Positions 8,193 through 17,576 are shown, counted from the stretch's first letter. The stretch is 64,000 nucleotides of DNA from Chloroherpeton thalassium ATCC 35110 (GCF_000020525.1 NC_011026.1:1966001-2030000); one strand, 5' to 3'. Translations and numbers: made by a program. Notes: generated by a model from the sequence alone, not told the origin.

Positions 8193-8774
8193 ATGGCTGT
8201 TTTTAAAGCAATCAACCCGAATGTAGAAGTTAATGGGAGAACGGTATTATCATTGGTGAATGGGTTAGGAGCCTTTCAAGATAATGGCATCCGTTATTTA
8301 GAGATGTATGGGATTAAAGACGTCAAGAGCGATGGATGGTATCCGCAACAAAGTTGGTTGGATGCTTTTAAATATATAAGTGAAAGAATTGGAACGGGCA
8401 CGGTATTCATGATAGGAAAGTCAATTCCTGAAAGTTCGAGATTCCCGCCTGAAATTAACAATATCTTTAAAGCATTAGGCGCATTAGATGTTGCCTATCA
8501 TATAAATCATCGCCTGCATGGGCGAGTTATGTTTGATCCATCTACTGGGAAAATGGAGGAAGGTATTGGGCATTACCGGTATAAAAGAGTAGATGAAAAA
8601 CGCATTGAACTAACCTGTGATAATCCATATCCATGCGACTTCGACAAAGGCATCATCACCCAGATGGCCAATAAGTTTAAACCCGGTGGTTCTTTCATTA
8701 TCATGGAGCATGATAAAGCACATGGTTGTAGAAATCATGGTGCTGAGACGTGCACTTATACCATAACATGGTAA
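8193..8774 (+). CDS. Small V4R-like (vinyl-4-reductase-type) sensor domain protein, tentative
   Basis: A 193-residue soluble protein. The C-terminal third has the layout of V4R/HNOB-associated ligand-binding domains: a conserved Cys (ELTCDNPYPCDFDKG), a helix, a strand, then HGCRNHGAETCTYTITW at the very end, like the Cys-containing C-terminus of V4R domains. The N-terminal half (IRYLEMYGIKDVKSDGWYPQQ ... FKYISERIGTGTVFMIGKSI) would form the rest of the domain. In other bacteria such domains sit on regulators and bind small hydrophobic ligands or metals. Here it stands alone without an output domain. Its AT content is higher than that of its neighbours. Family call is by eye. Confidence 0.45.
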   Translation: MAVFKAINPNVEVNGRTVLSLVNGLGAFQDNGIRYLEMYGIKDVKSDGWYPQQSWLDAFKYISERIGTGTVFMIGKSIPESSRFPPEINNIFKALGALDVAYHINHRLHGRVMFDPSTGKMEEGIGHYRYKRVDEKRIELTCDNPYPCDFDKGIITQMANKFKPGGSFIIMEHDKAHGCRNHGAETCTYTITW

Positions 8775-8837
8775 AATGAGCAGCCTTCGGTAGCACGGTT
8801 TCCCGCGCCGCATGGCTATTTCCGCTTTGGAAAAAAA

Positions 8838-10577
8838 CTATTCCAATTTCAAGATCAGATCGGACGTTGTCCAGCGCTTGCGAACGCGCACGGTGTCTTT
8901 CCCAATGGTAAAGTTTTCCGCCGGCTTTGTTGGAAAGGCTTTTCCGCCATCCCATGCCGCATAAGCGGTGGTGGCAGCCGTTCGATTTTCCGCCTGAAAA
9001 GCGCTTAAAGTATACATGCCTTCGGGTAGCACAGGAAATTCAAACGCAGCCGAGCCGATGGTATTTTCCACCATTGTTCGGTAATTATAAGATTTTCCAA
9101 GCGGCCAAGCAGAAATGATGATCTTCCCTAACTTTTTAGACTGCACACGTCCTTCAATTCCGCCAAATCGGTCAAGACCCGCTATTTGAAAACGCAGTTG
9201 GTAGGTGGTGTCGATGGTTGGGCGGCCAAGTGCATCTCGCACTTTTCCATGCGCCAAAACGAGTTTATACCAAGCGCCCAGCTCGAATTCTTCAGCGGGT
9301 TTGAGTTTAAAACTTTTTGCGTCTTGAAAAATCAATTTGCTTTCTATCGGCGCATAGCTGGTGTCTATCAGCTTATAGAGCGAAAGGGCTTGTTTGAGCG
9401 AAGTTCTGGAAACAGGTCGCGAGAACGCAAGCGAAAGGGTTTTGCCATCAGCCGTTGGGAGGTCATTATAAAGAAGGCCGCTCGTGCTATCCATGAACGG
9501 AATTTGAAATAGTGCTTTGAGCGAGTCGGGCTCTTGGACTCCGAAAAAAGGGACTTTTTGATTTTTTGCCACATTCCCAAATTCGTCGTGAGGACCATTT
9601 ACGGAAAGCTCGTAATAATGGTCAGCAATGAGTGAATCGATAGAAAGGTAAAAGTATTGCCAGTCCGATTGGTATTCGATGGAAAAATCATAGACGCGCA
9701 CAGGCGCAAGCGCCGTTGAGTCAAAAAGCGAGAAATTACTGGCGGCGGCATCCTTAGACACAAGTTTCCGATTAAACTTTACCGCAATTTGATTTGACGT
9801 GACAGGCGTGACCGATTGTAGTTCAACGGCAGTCGTATCTTCTTGTGCAAAACGAAGCTTTAAATTGCTCATACCGGTTTGGATAAGTGAGTCCGTTGGT
9901 ACAGCAAAAGGCTCTGTGCCGAGGTCGTAGAGCATGTTCTGGTTCTTATCTGTAATGGCGACGATACGATAGCGCCCAATAGCCAGATAGCGAAGGGAAA
10001 AGTCGCCAGCCGCATCCGTTTGGGCAATGTAATCAGGCACAACTTTTGAGGGATTGAGCGTATCGGGAATGCCTGATGCGGGTTCGGGCAAAAGATACGC
10101 CATAACTAATGCTCCCGATGCCGGTCGGCTGAGTTCGGTAAAAACGCGTCCTGAAATCCCGCCAGAGTCAACCACCTCGCCTGTGGAAAATGCAAACGTA
10201 TATGATTTTGGCAACTTATTGCCGCGCGTGTCTTGCAGGGAATTGGTAATGGTAACGGTGTAGGTTCGGTTGTCTTTGAGCGTGTCATACAAAATGATGT
10301 CGACTTCTTTATAGCCGTCCCATTCAATTTCGTAATCCGTAATGGCAGGTGAAAAAAATAGTGCGGATGCCAAAGTGGAGCGCGACATGTACTTATCGAA
10401 GTAAAGTCGTAAGTGGTTGCCTGAAAACCGGATAGCTGCTGAATCCGGTTCGGTTCGCACAACATGCGGCGGGGTTTTATCCTCAGGTCCACCGGTTGGG
10501 GCACGCTGGGATGCGCAAGAGAGAACGAACCATGAAAGGGCGAGAATCAAAAGGACGACGCGCAAGCTAAACTCCAA
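8838..10577 (-). CDS. Lipoprotein with bacterial Ig-like (Big_5) domains
   Basis: A 579-residue exported lipoprotein: hydrophobic signal (residues 5-19) and lipobox VLSC with C21, followed by ASQRAPTGGPEDKTPP, the start typical of Bacteroidota/Chlorobi Big_5 lipoproteins. The first Ig-like domain (about 35-130) has the VRTEPDSAAIRF..LRLYFDKYMSR pattern. A carboxypeptidase-like beta domain follows (ISGRVFTELSRPASGALVMAY), and further Ig-like modules contain IAVKFNRKLV and LSLAFSRPVSR. It is probably anchored in the outer or inner membrane facing the periplasm or surface. Function unknown. Divergent from glgA, with about 120 bases of shared promoter region. Confidence 0.85.
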   Translation of the reverse strand: MEFSLRVVLLILALSWFVLSCASQRAPTGGPEDKTPPHVVRTEPDSAAIRFSGNHLRLYFDKYMSRSTLASALFFSPAITDYEIEWDGYKEVDIILYDTLKDNRTYTVTITNSLQDTRGNKLPKSYTFAFSTGEVVDSGGISGRVFTELSRPASGALVMAYLLPEPASGIPDTLNPSKVVPDYIAQTDAAGDFSLRYLAIGRYRIVAITDKNQNMLYDLGTEPFAVPTDSLIQTGMSNLKLRFAQEDTTAVELQSVTPVTSNQIAVKFNRKLVSKDAAASNFSLFDSTALAPVRVYDFSIEYQSDWQYFYLSIDSLIADHYYELSVNGPHDEFGNVAKNQKVPFFGVQEPDSLKALFQIPFMDSTSGLLYNDLPTADGKTLSLAFSRPVSRTSLKQALSLYKLIDTSYAPIESKLIFQDAKSFKLKPAEEFELGAWYKLVLAHGKVRDALGRPTIDTTYQLRFQIAGLDRFGGIEGRVQSKKLGKIIISAWPLGKSYNYRTMVENTIGSAAFEFPVLPEGMYTLSAFQAENRTAATTAYAAWDGGKAFPTKPAENFTIGKDTVRVRKRWTTSDLILKLE

Positions 10578-10696
10578 TGCCGTTAAAATGAGCTAAGATA
10601 ATACCTTAGGTTGCTTATCCGGTCAAAATTTTGTAAATTACACATTCAACTATTTTGCCGGTAGCGTAAGCCAAAAATTTATATAAACTTAAACAG

Positions 10697-12181
10697 ATGC
10701 CCAAAAAAAAACTAAAGGTTCTATTTGTTTCAGGTGAAGTAGTGCCATTTGCCAAAACAGGAGGATTAGCCGATGTGCTTGGTTCATTGCCGCAAGCAGT
10801 TGAAGATCGCAGCAATGAGGCAAGAATTATGATGCCTAAATATGGCGTGATTAACGACAGGAAATTTCGCTTGCACGATGTTCTGCGTTTGAAAGAGATT
10901 CCTGTTCAAGTCGATAAGCAAACAGAAATTCTCAGCGTAAAAGTTACGGCATTGCCTTCAAGCAAAATTCAAACGTATTTCCTCTACCACGAAGGTTATT
11001 TTAAGCGCAATGGATTATATGTGGATGCCGAGACGAAAAAAGATTACCCTGACAACGACGAGCGGTTTATCTTCTTCAACCGCGGCGTTTTGGAAACCCT
11101 GAAGTTTTTAGGTTGGAAGCCGGATATTATTCACTGCAACGATTGGATGTCGGCATTGATTCCTGCATATCTGAAGCTGGTGTATCAGGATGATCCGTTC
11201 TTCAACGATATCAAAACCATCTTTACCATTCACAATCTTTCCTATCAAGGTTCTTTTGACAAAAAGGCGCTTCAAAAATCGGGTTTCCCTGAAGACGCCT
11301 TCACACCGGATGGCCTCGAGTTCTACGATCGATTCAATTTTATGAAAATTGGATTGGTTTATGCCGATGTGATTACGACTGTTTCTGAAACCTATGCTGC
11401 AGAGATTTGCAAAGATAATGAGCTCGCGTGCGGCATGAAAGGTATTTTAGAGCGTCGCCAAAAAGATATTTATGGGATTTTAAGCGGGATTGACGAGTCC
11501 GTGTGGTCGCCGAAGAAAGACGAATTGCTGTCTAAAACTTATACGGAAAGCGATTACAAGGAAGGCAAAGCGGCCAATAAAGCAGCGCTGCTCGAGAAAT
11601 ACAAACTGCCCCAAAAAGAAGGGGTGCCGATGATTGGCATTATTTCGCGATTGGTAGATCACAAAGGCGTTGATTTAATTATCGAAGCATTTGACGAGCT
11701 GATTCACTCGGAGCTCCAAATTGTTGTGTTAGGCTCAGGCGAAAAAGAATACGAAGACTTTTTCCTTTCCGCTGCGCAGAAATATCCAGACAAAATTGGG
11801 GTAAATATTTCCTTCGACGAAGAACTGGCTCACCTCATTGAAGGTGGTTCGGATATGTTTCTCATGCCAAGCCGTTTTGAGCCATGTGGCATGAACCAAA
11901 TGTACAGCCTGAAATACGGCACGGTTCCAATTGTTCGCGCAACGGGCGGCCTTTCCGATACCGTTAAGCCGTTCAAAGATGGTGAAGGAAACGGGTTTGT
12001 CTTCAAAAAATATGCCGCAGCCGATATGATGCTCGCGATTAACGAGGCGTTAAAAACTTTTCAGGACAAAGGCGCATGGGCAAAACTGATTGAAAATGGC
12101 ATGAGCGAAGATTTCTCTTGGAAATCCTCCGCTGAAAAATATGATGAGTTGTACGTCAAATTGCTTGAAGAAGAAATTTAA
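10697..12181 (+). CDS. glgA: Glycogen synthase GlgA (GT5)
   Basis: A 494-residue GT-B glycosyltransferase that would extend alpha-1,4-glucan from ADP-glucose in the cytoplasm. The N-terminal ADP-glucose motif KTGGLADVLGSLP starts at K20. C-terminal signatures are IGIISRLVDHKGVDLI and MPSRFEPCGMNQMYSLKYGT followed by TGGLSDTV. Length and both Rossmann halves match bacterial GlgA. It is followed after two bases by the GmhB-like phosphatase gene, so the two are co-transcribed. Green sulfur bacteria store polyglucose, consistent with this gene. Confidence 0.95.
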   Translation: MPKKKLKVLFVSGEVVPFAKTGGLADVLGSLPQAVEDRSNEARIMMPKYGVINDRKFRLHDVLRLKEIPVQVDKQTEILSVKVTALPSSKIQTYFLYHEGYFKRNGLYVDAETKKDYPDNDERFIFFNRGVLETLKFLGWKPDIIHCNDWMSALIPAYLKLVYQDDPFFNDIKTIFTIHNLSYQGSFDKKALQKSGFPEDAFTPDGLEFYDRFNFMKIGLVYADVITTVSETYAAEICKDNELACGMKGILERRQKDIYGILSGIDESVWSPKKDELLSKTYTESDYKEGKAANKAALLEKYKLPQKEGVPMIGIISRLVDHKGVDLIIEAFDELIHSELQIVVLGSGEKEYEDFFLSAAQKYPDKIGVNISFDEELAHLIEGGSDMFLMPSRFEPCGMNQMYSLKYGTVPIVRATGGLSDTVKPFKDGEGNGFVFKKYAAADMMLAINEALKTFQDKGAWAKLIENGMSEDFSWKSSAEKYDELYVKLLEEEI

Positions 12182-12183
12182 CG

Positions 12184-12792
12184 ATGTCTATAAAAGCGAA
12201 GGTTCTGTTTTTAGATAGAGACGGTACGATTAATGAAGATTTAATTGGGGGTTACGTCACTGAATTGGACCAATTTCGGCTGATTCCAAAATCGGATGAA
12301 GCCATTGCGCTTGCACGCAAGGCCGGCTTTAAGATTGTCATTGTAAGCAATCAAGCCTGCCTTGCAAAAGGCATGGCTTCTGAGGAAAAAATCAACGCCG
12401 TGAATGCCTACATGCAATCGCTTCTTATCAAAAACGGGGCGAGCTACGACCTCTGCTATTTTGCCCCTTACCATCCAAAGTATCCGCACCCGAAATACGA
12501 TGCCTACAAGTCGTGGCGAAAGCCGGAAACCGGAATGGTGGCGCAGGCTTTGCAAGATTTCCAAAAGATGGGGCTTGAAGTAGACAAAAATGACTCGTAC
12601 TTTATCGGCGATAAGCAAGTGGATGTGCTTTGTGGAAAGCGTTCGGGGCTTCGCCAAATTTTGGTGCGAACGGGTCATGGGGAAGTCGATGCCTGCCGCG
12701 AAAAAGACACTCACCCGGAATTCATTGCCGACGATCTTTACGACGCTGTTGCCAATTACATCCTTCCGAAATATTCCGGCGGGAATGCTTAG
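12184..12792 (+). CDS. HAD-IIIA phosphatase, D-glycero-D-manno-heptose-1,7-bisphosphatase (GmhB) family
   Basis: A 202-residue HAD hydrolase. Motif I is LFLDRDGTINED with D11 and D13, motif II is IVIVSNQACLAKG, and motifs III/IV are RKPETGM and YFIGDKQVDVLCG. Family members dephosphorylate heptose bisphosphate for LPS inner core or histidinol phosphate. Canonical GmhB carries a zinc loop with a CxH and a CxC pair; here the region reads CYFAPYHPKYPHPKYDAYKSW, so the CxC pair is absent and the zinc site is probably lost. The start is two bases after the glgA stop. Substrate uncertain: heptose, or a sugar phosphate tied to glycogen metabolism. Confidence 0.8.
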   Translation: MSIKAKVLFLDRDGTINEDLIGGYVTELDQFRLIPKSDEAIALARKAGFKIVIVSNQACLAKGMASEEKINAVNAYMQSLLIKNGASYDLCYFAPYHPKYPHPKYDAYKSWRKPETGMVAQALQDFQKMGLEVDKNDSYFIGDKQVDVLCGKRSGLRQILVRTGHGEVDACREKDTHPEFIADDLYDAVANYILPKYSGGNA

Positions 12793-12851
12793 CACGTTCA
12801 ACGAGCTTTACCTTGCAAGAATTTTATCAACATCTTTTTACACATTCATTA

Positions 12852-14060
12852 ATGAAAAGCCGCAGTTCGTTTTCGAGTTTTCTTTCCTTGTGTGGTCTTC
12901 TTGCCGTTCTTTTTGGCACGTTTGCCTGTAGTTCCGATGATGCTGACCTGATTGGGCCCAATAGCAAATTCATCACGGCAAACGAGATTTTCCAGTTCGA
13001 TTCCGATACAGTCGATGCAAGCAATATGACGTTTGAATCATTTGCCATCGATAGCGGAGCATACACCAGCGGTTACAGTTTTGTGGGCATGGGCAGCATT
13101 AATGGAACTGGCATGGGCAAAGAGGTTTTGGCCACAACCTACTTGAATTTTGATGCGGACTTTCCAGACATCGATGCGGCCACAGCCATGAGCGCCGCGC
13201 TGGTTTTAAAACTCGACGATTGGGTCGACTCGACTGATGGCGGGCAAATTCAAGTCAGTATTTACGAGGTTTCCGACTATTGGGACGAGGATGAAGTTCG
13301 CTCGCGCACCCCGATTGGTTTGGGCTCGCTGCTCGGCTCTGCAACATTTAACATTGCGGACAGTTCGGCGCAAACCATTTCGCTATCGCAAGCGTTTGCG
13401 GCAGCCTTGCTGGAAGAGCTTCAAAAAGGCGATGACTATTTTCCCGATAGCAGCAAAGGCCTGGCAATTGTTTCAACATCAGGAACAACCCTGGCCAGAA
13501 TTGAAGACGATGATACGAAACTTCGCTTGGTGTTGAACCGGCAAACCACTTCAGGTGAAACGGAAGTGTTAAGCAAATTAATGGATGTGGAAAGTGAAGC
13601 CTACACGGTTTCTCCCAATTTTTCATCGTTCGAAACCGATGGCATGTATGTTCAATCAACCACAGGCTACCGCACTTCCCTGAAGTTTGATCTCTCTTGG
13701 CTAAATCCTGAATATCAAATTGCCAACGCGACGCTGAGTTTTTCACGCGATACGCTGTATTCAACTGTCGAAGAGTCGAACAATTACGTTTCTGTGTATT
13801 ACAGCGATGAAGATGGGGAAATCGATACCGATTTTTCCAGCGCGCTGGCCTCGCCTGATTCCACAACGGGCGATATGCTTTTCACCGTGACGGTGACGGA
13901 TATGGTGCAAAATTGGGCATCTGAGCCGGACAATAACAATGGTTTTCTTTTAGTGGCTTATCGTGAGGTCAGTCAGTTTGAAACCTGGAAATTTTATAAT
14001 CCTTCAGAAGACGCAGGGCTTCGTCCTCGTTTGACGATCACATATGTCGTAAGCCAGTAG
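12852..14060 (+). CDS. Surface lipoprotein with DNRLRE-like repeats
   Basis: I start this at ATG 12852 (402 aa); upstream in-frame codons back to 12630 overlap the phosphatase gene and give no signal peptide. From 12852 the protein has a clean lipoprotein signal (MKSRSSFSSFLSLCGLLAVL) and C26, followed by SSDDAD, acidic residues like the surface-export signal of Bacteroidota lipoproteins. The body shows two beta-rich repeats with DNRLRE/CBM-like endings (FLLVAYREVSQFETWKFY ... LRPRLTITYV), known from secreted proteins of Bacteria and Archaea. Likely an outer-membrane surface protein of unknown ligand. No strong terminator separates it from xseA. Confidence 0.75.
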   Translation: MKSRSSFSSFLSLCGLLAVLFGTFACSSDDADLIGPNSKFITANEIFQFDSDTVDASNMTFESFAIDSGAYTSGYSFVGMGSINGTGMGKEVLATTYLNFDADFPDIDAATAMSAALVLKLDDWVDSTDGGQIQVSIYEVSDYWDEDEVRSRTPIGLGSLLGSATFNIADSSAQTISLSQAFAAALLEELQKGDDYFPDSSKGLAIVSTSGTTLARIEDDDTKLRLVLNRQTTSGETEVLSKLMDVESEAYTVSPNFSSFETDGMYVQSTTGYRTSLKFDLSWLNPEYQIANATLSFSRDTLYSTVEESNNYVSVYYSDEDGEIDTDFSSALASPDSTTGDMLFTVTVTDMVQNWASEPDNNNGFLLVAYREVSQFETWKFYNPSEDAGLRPRLTITYVVSQ

Positions 14061-14246
14061 GCTATTTGGATGTGTGATCGCATGGCGCGAAAACGGAACG
14101 GCGTATTGAGCCGCTTTCGTTTTCGCCACCCGTGATGAGGTTTGATCAAAACTCAAAATTGTGGGAAAGCCAGCAAAAATAAAATCCTCTTTTCTTTGCA
14201 AAATCCGCTGACTTTTTAGGCTTTTACAACCGTTTATCTGCATTGC

Positions 14247-15449
14247 ATGACTGCCAAAACATACACCGTTTCAGCGCTTACCGACGCCATCAGAGCATCA
14301 TTGGAGCAAACTTTTCCTGATTTTTCGCTTCGGGGCGAAATCTCCAATTTCAAGCGGCATTCATCCGGCCATATTTATTTTACTTTGAAAGACTCTGGCG
14401 CACAAATTCCAGTGATTATCTGGCGTAGCCTTGCCCAAAAGCTTCGTTTTGAAATGCAAGACGGTTTAGAAATTGTGGTAGAAGGGCGTTTGGAAGTGTA
14501 TCCGCCGTCGGGGCGCTATCAGGTGATTTGCACGAATGTGTCGCCTGTTGGCGAAGGCATTTTGCAGCAGGCTTTCGCGCGGCTGATGCAAACGCTTGCC
14601 AAAGACGGTTTGTTTGATGACGCGCATAAAAAAGATCTGCCTCGTTTGCCAGAGCTGATTGGTGTTGTCACGTCGCCGACGGGCGCAGTGATTCAGGATA
14701 TCCAAACCGTGCTCGCGCGGCGCTATCCGGCGGCGCAGCTAACCCTTTTTCCCGTGCGTGTTCAAGGTGAAGAAGCAATGGCGGAAATCGTTGCGGCGAT
14801 TTCGTATTTCAATAGGCAAACCGGAAAAAACCGCCCCGACGTGCTGATTGTGGGCAGAGGCGGCGGCTCGCTGGAAGACCTTTGGGCGTTTAATGAAGAA
14901 TCGGTGGCGCGGGCGATTTTTGCATCGGGAATTCCGATTATCAGCGCAGTGGGACATGAAACCGATATAACGATTGCGGACTTGGTCGCTGATGTTCGCG
15001 CGGCCACACCCTCCATGGCGGCTGAGTTGGCTGCGCCTTCGCACGATGAAATTCAGGCCTCCATCGATGGCGCGTTGCAACAAATGGCTTTCAGCATTGC
15101 CTCCAAAATCGAGGGCAACTATCGGCAAGTCAATTCCATTTTGGGCAGCTATGCGTTTAACCGTCCGGTTCGCACAATTGAAAACAAGCGGCAGCAGGTT
15201 GAAAATCAGATTCAACAGATGGAACGCGGATTGGTGCAAAAATGGATGCAGGCCGATGCGCGCTTTAAGCTGGCCGAGGGAAAGTTATATTTATTAGGTC
15301 ACGAAAATATTTTGAAACGAGGCTACGCACTGGTTTTAAAAGATGGGAAACCAATTCGTCAGGCAAGTTCGCTTTCAGCGGGCGATTTGGCCAAGCTAAA
15401 ATTTCAAGACGGCGAAAAAACGGTTCGCGTTGAAGATGACGAAAAATGA
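14247..15449 (+). CDS. xseA: Exodeoxyribonuclease VII large subunit
   Basis: A 400-residue nuclease subunit. The N-terminal OB-fold is YTVSALTDAIRASLEQTFPD ... GEISNFKRHSSGHIYFTLKD. The catalytic domain contains GVVTSPTGAVIQDI, VGRGGGSLEDLWAFNEE and SAVGHETDITIADLVADVRA, all XseA signatures. A coiled-coil segment follows, and the C-terminus has the KRGYALVLKDGKPI motif. Exo VII degrades single-stranded DNA from both ends in mismatch repair and DNA-gyrase damage processing. The small subunit gene xseB is not adjacent in this window. Confidence 0.95.
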   Translation: MTAKTYTVSALTDAIRASLEQTFPDFSLRGEISNFKRHSSGHIYFTLKDSGAQIPVIIWRSLAQKLRFEMQDGLEIVVEGRLEVYPPSGRYQVICTNVSPVGEGILQQAFARLMQTLAKDGLFDDAHKKDLPRLPELIGVVTSPTGAVIQDIQTVLARRYPAAQLTLFPVRVQGEEAMAEIVAAISYFNRQTGKNRPDVLIVGRGGGSLEDLWAFNEESVARAIFASGIPIISAVGHETDITIADLVADVRAATPSMAAELAAPSHDEIQASIDGALQQMAFSIASKIEGNYRQVNSILGSYAFNRPVRTIENKRQQVENQIQQMERGLVQKWMQADARFKLAEGKLYLLGHENILKRGYALVLKDGKPIRQASSLSAGDLAKLKFQDGEKTVRVEDDEK

Positions 15450-15544
15450 ACCTTGATGATTTTTATTGCTTCTGTTGCATTGCGCGATGACGAACTGTCT
15501 CGCGTTTCTATCCACAATCCATGATTCATTTCTAAAAATTTCCG

Positions 15545-16924
15545 ATGGCGAAGGCGAAAACAAGATATGTCTGTTCAAATTGCGGCGCGGTCTCAATTAA
15601 GTATCAAGGCAAATGTTTTGAATGCGGCAGTTGGGGAACACTGACGGAGGAAAGTGTTGAACCAGCGCCGACTTTTTCGCAAAAAATTCATTCAAAGCAT
15701 TCGCCGAATGTTCGTGTCAAACCGAAACGCTTTTCCGAGTTGGAGGACATTGAGGAAGAGCGACTTTCGACGCGCATTGAAGAACTTGATCGCGTGCTTG
15801 GCGGCGGCTTAATGACGGCATCGGTGGTGCTTGTCGGCGGCGAGCCGGGTATTGGCAAATCGACGCTGATGCTTCAGCTTGCGGCGAATTTGGTCGGCAA
15901 ATCGATTTTGTATATTTCCGCCGAAGAGTCGCTTCATCAAATTCGCAACCGCGCGTATCGGATGAACATTCGTTCGGAAGATATTCTGCTCGTTTCCGAA
16001 ACGCAGCTGGAAAATATTTTGGACACGGTTGCCGCCGAAAAGCCGGACGTGCTGATTGTGGATTCGATTCAAACGATTTTTTCCATCGGTTTTGAAAGTT
16101 CGCCTGGCACGGTAACGCAGGTGCGCGAATGCACTTCAAAACTGATGCACTTGGCCAAACGCGAAGGCATCACGGTGTTTATCATCGGCCACATCACAAA
16201 AGAGGGAACGATTGCCGGGCCGAAAGTTTTAGAGCACATCGTCGATACGGTCTTGCAATTCGAAGGCGACAATCACTATCGCTACCGGATTTTGCGAGCG
16301 CTGAAAAATCGGTTCGGCTCGACAAACGAAATCGGCGTATTTGAAATGACGGAAATGGGTCTTTCGGAAGTAACAAATCCATCGGAAGCGTTTTTGGCCG
16401 AGCGAAGTTTTGGGGTTTCTGGCTCGTGCGTGTGTGCGTCGTTGGAAGGCGCAAGGCCGCTTTTGGTAGAAATTCAGGCGCTGGTTTCCAAAACGAATTA
16501 CACTGTTCCGCAGCGCATTTCAAGCGGATTCGATCAGCGTCGGCTGTCGCTACTTTTGGCGGTTTTGGAAAAAAGAATTGGCCTGAGCATGTGGTCGCAA
16601 GATGTTTTCTTGAATGCGGCAGGCGGGCTTCGCTTGCTTGAGCCGGCGGTGGAGTTGGCTGTTTGTGTCGCGATTGCGTCTGGTATGCGCGACATTCCGG
16701 CGGATTCAGCCACAGTTGCTATTGGTGAAATCGGCCTTGCCGGCGAACTTCGTGCAGTTTCGCATATCGAGCGCCGAATAATTGAAGCAGAAAAATTGGG
16801 ATTTGAGCGTGTGATATTGCCAAAAAGTAATCGTGAAAATCTGAAAGCTTCGCGTGTCAATAAACAGATCGAAATAGTTTTTAGCCCAACATTAAATCAT
16901 GCCTTAGATGCTTTTTTGAGCTGA
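15545..16924 (+). CDS. radA: DNA repair protein RadA
   Basis: A 459-residue RadA/Sms protein promoting branch migration in homologous recombination. The zinc finger is C10-x2-C13 and C24-x2-C27 (VCSNCG ... KCFECGSWG). The RecA-like ATPase has Walker A GGEPGIGKSTLM, Walker B VLIVDSIQT and the RadA-specific KNRFGSTNEIGVF motif. The C-terminal Lon-like domain includes VFLNAAGGLRLLEPAVEL. The ATG start at 15545 gives the family N-terminus immediately before the zinc finger. It is 95 bases beyond xseA. Confidence 0.95.
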   Translation: MAKAKTRYVCSNCGAVSIKYQGKCFECGSWGTLTEESVEPAPTFSQKIHSKHSPNVRVKPKRFSELEDIEEERLSTRIEELDRVLGGGLMTASVVLVGGEPGIGKSTLMLQLAANLVGKSILYISAEESLHQIRNRAYRMNIRSEDILLVSETQLENILDTVAAEKPDVLIVDSIQTIFSIGFESSPGTVTQVRECTSKLMHLAKREGITVFIIGHITKEGTIAGPKVLEHIVDTVLQFEGDNHYRYRILRALKNRFGSTNEIGVFEMTEMGLSEVTNPSEAFLAERSFGVSGSCVCASLEGARPLLVEIQALVSKTNYTVPQRISSGFDQRRLSLLLAVLEKRIGLSMWSQDVFLNAAGGLRLLEPAVELAVCVAIASGMRDIPADSATVAIGEIGLAGELRAVSHIERRIIEAEKLGFERVILPKSNRENLKASRVNKQIEIVFSPTLNHALDAFLS

Positions 16925-17060
16925 AAAAGCCAAAATGCCTCTTCATCACATCGATAATTTCATGCGTCTTGCATTTTTTTTTTCCTCTTTTCTTCCCTAT
17001 ACTTCTATCCCTAAAAGATGAATATTTTTTTTCTTACCTCCACTATAAATAAAAAGAAGT

Positions 17061-17354
17061 ATGCTAAAACACTCATCAAAGCACGCCTTTGCAGAAGTGA
17101 TCATTAACATGAAAGCGCCTGAGCAAAAGGGTGTTTTTTGTCTTTATGACAACAAAGAAGATGTGGTTTTTATTGGTGAAGCAGAATCAAGCCTAAGAAC
17201 GACCTTGAAGCAATTTCGTGCGAATCGCCGAGCAGGCATTTTGATGTATAGCGCAGAAGTTGTTTCCGATCCGAAAACAAGAAGTCAGGAACTGATTCGT
17301 GGCTACAAAGAAATGTACGGGCAGCTGCCGTTATATAACCAAAGCAGTAATTAA
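17061..17354 (+). CDS. Small GIY-YIG-like protein with degenerate active site
   Basis: A 97-residue protein whose layout matches a minimal GIY-YIG domain: GVFCLYDNKEDVVFIGEAESSLR (GVF for GIY and VFIG for YIG, with the usual Arg after), then RSQELIRGYKEMYGQLPLYN where ELI supplies the conserved glutamate position and PLYN the terminal Asn. Both signature tyrosines are replaced by Phe, which should weaken or abolish nuclease chemistry. It may be a DNA-binding or repair accessory lying after radA, or a divergent still-active member. The family assignment is by motif pattern only. Confidence 0.55.
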   Translation: MLKHSSKHAFAEVIINMKAPEQKGVFCLYDNKEDVVFIGEAESSLRTTLKQFRANRRAGILMYSAEVVSDPKTRSQELIRGYKEMYGQLPLYNQSSN

Positions 17355-17380
17355 ATAAAACTTTTGAGGGATAAATTGGG

Positions 17381-17453
17381 TCGGGGTGAGAGGACTCGAA
17401 CCTCCGACCCCTGCGTCCCGAACGCAGTACTCTACCAGCTGAGCCACACCCCG
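17381..17453 (-). tRNA. tRNA-Pro (anticodon CGG)
   Basis: Read on the minus strand it folds into a full cloverleaf: acceptor CGGGGTG/CACCCCG, D-arm GCTC..GAGT, anticodon arm CTGCG-TTCGGGA-CGCAG giving anticodon CGG (decodes CCG, proline), variable loop GGGTC, T-arm GGAGG-TTCGAGT-CCTCT and discriminator A. The next bases are CCCA, so the 3' CCA does not directly follow the discriminator and is presumably added enzymatically. Confidence 0.95.
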
Positions 17454-17576
17454 AAACCCTTTCCGATAAGAAGGACTGCAAATGTAAAAAAATCTCATCA
17501 AAAAACAAATGCCTGCCGCTCACGAACAGAAGAAAGCATGAATTTTTGCAATAACTTTTTTGCCCACCTACAATGG

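Noticed and set aside
12630-12851. In-frame extension of the surface lipoprotein gene to 12630
   Set aside because: It overlaps the phosphatase gene and hides the lipoprotein signal, which begins exactly at ATG 12852.
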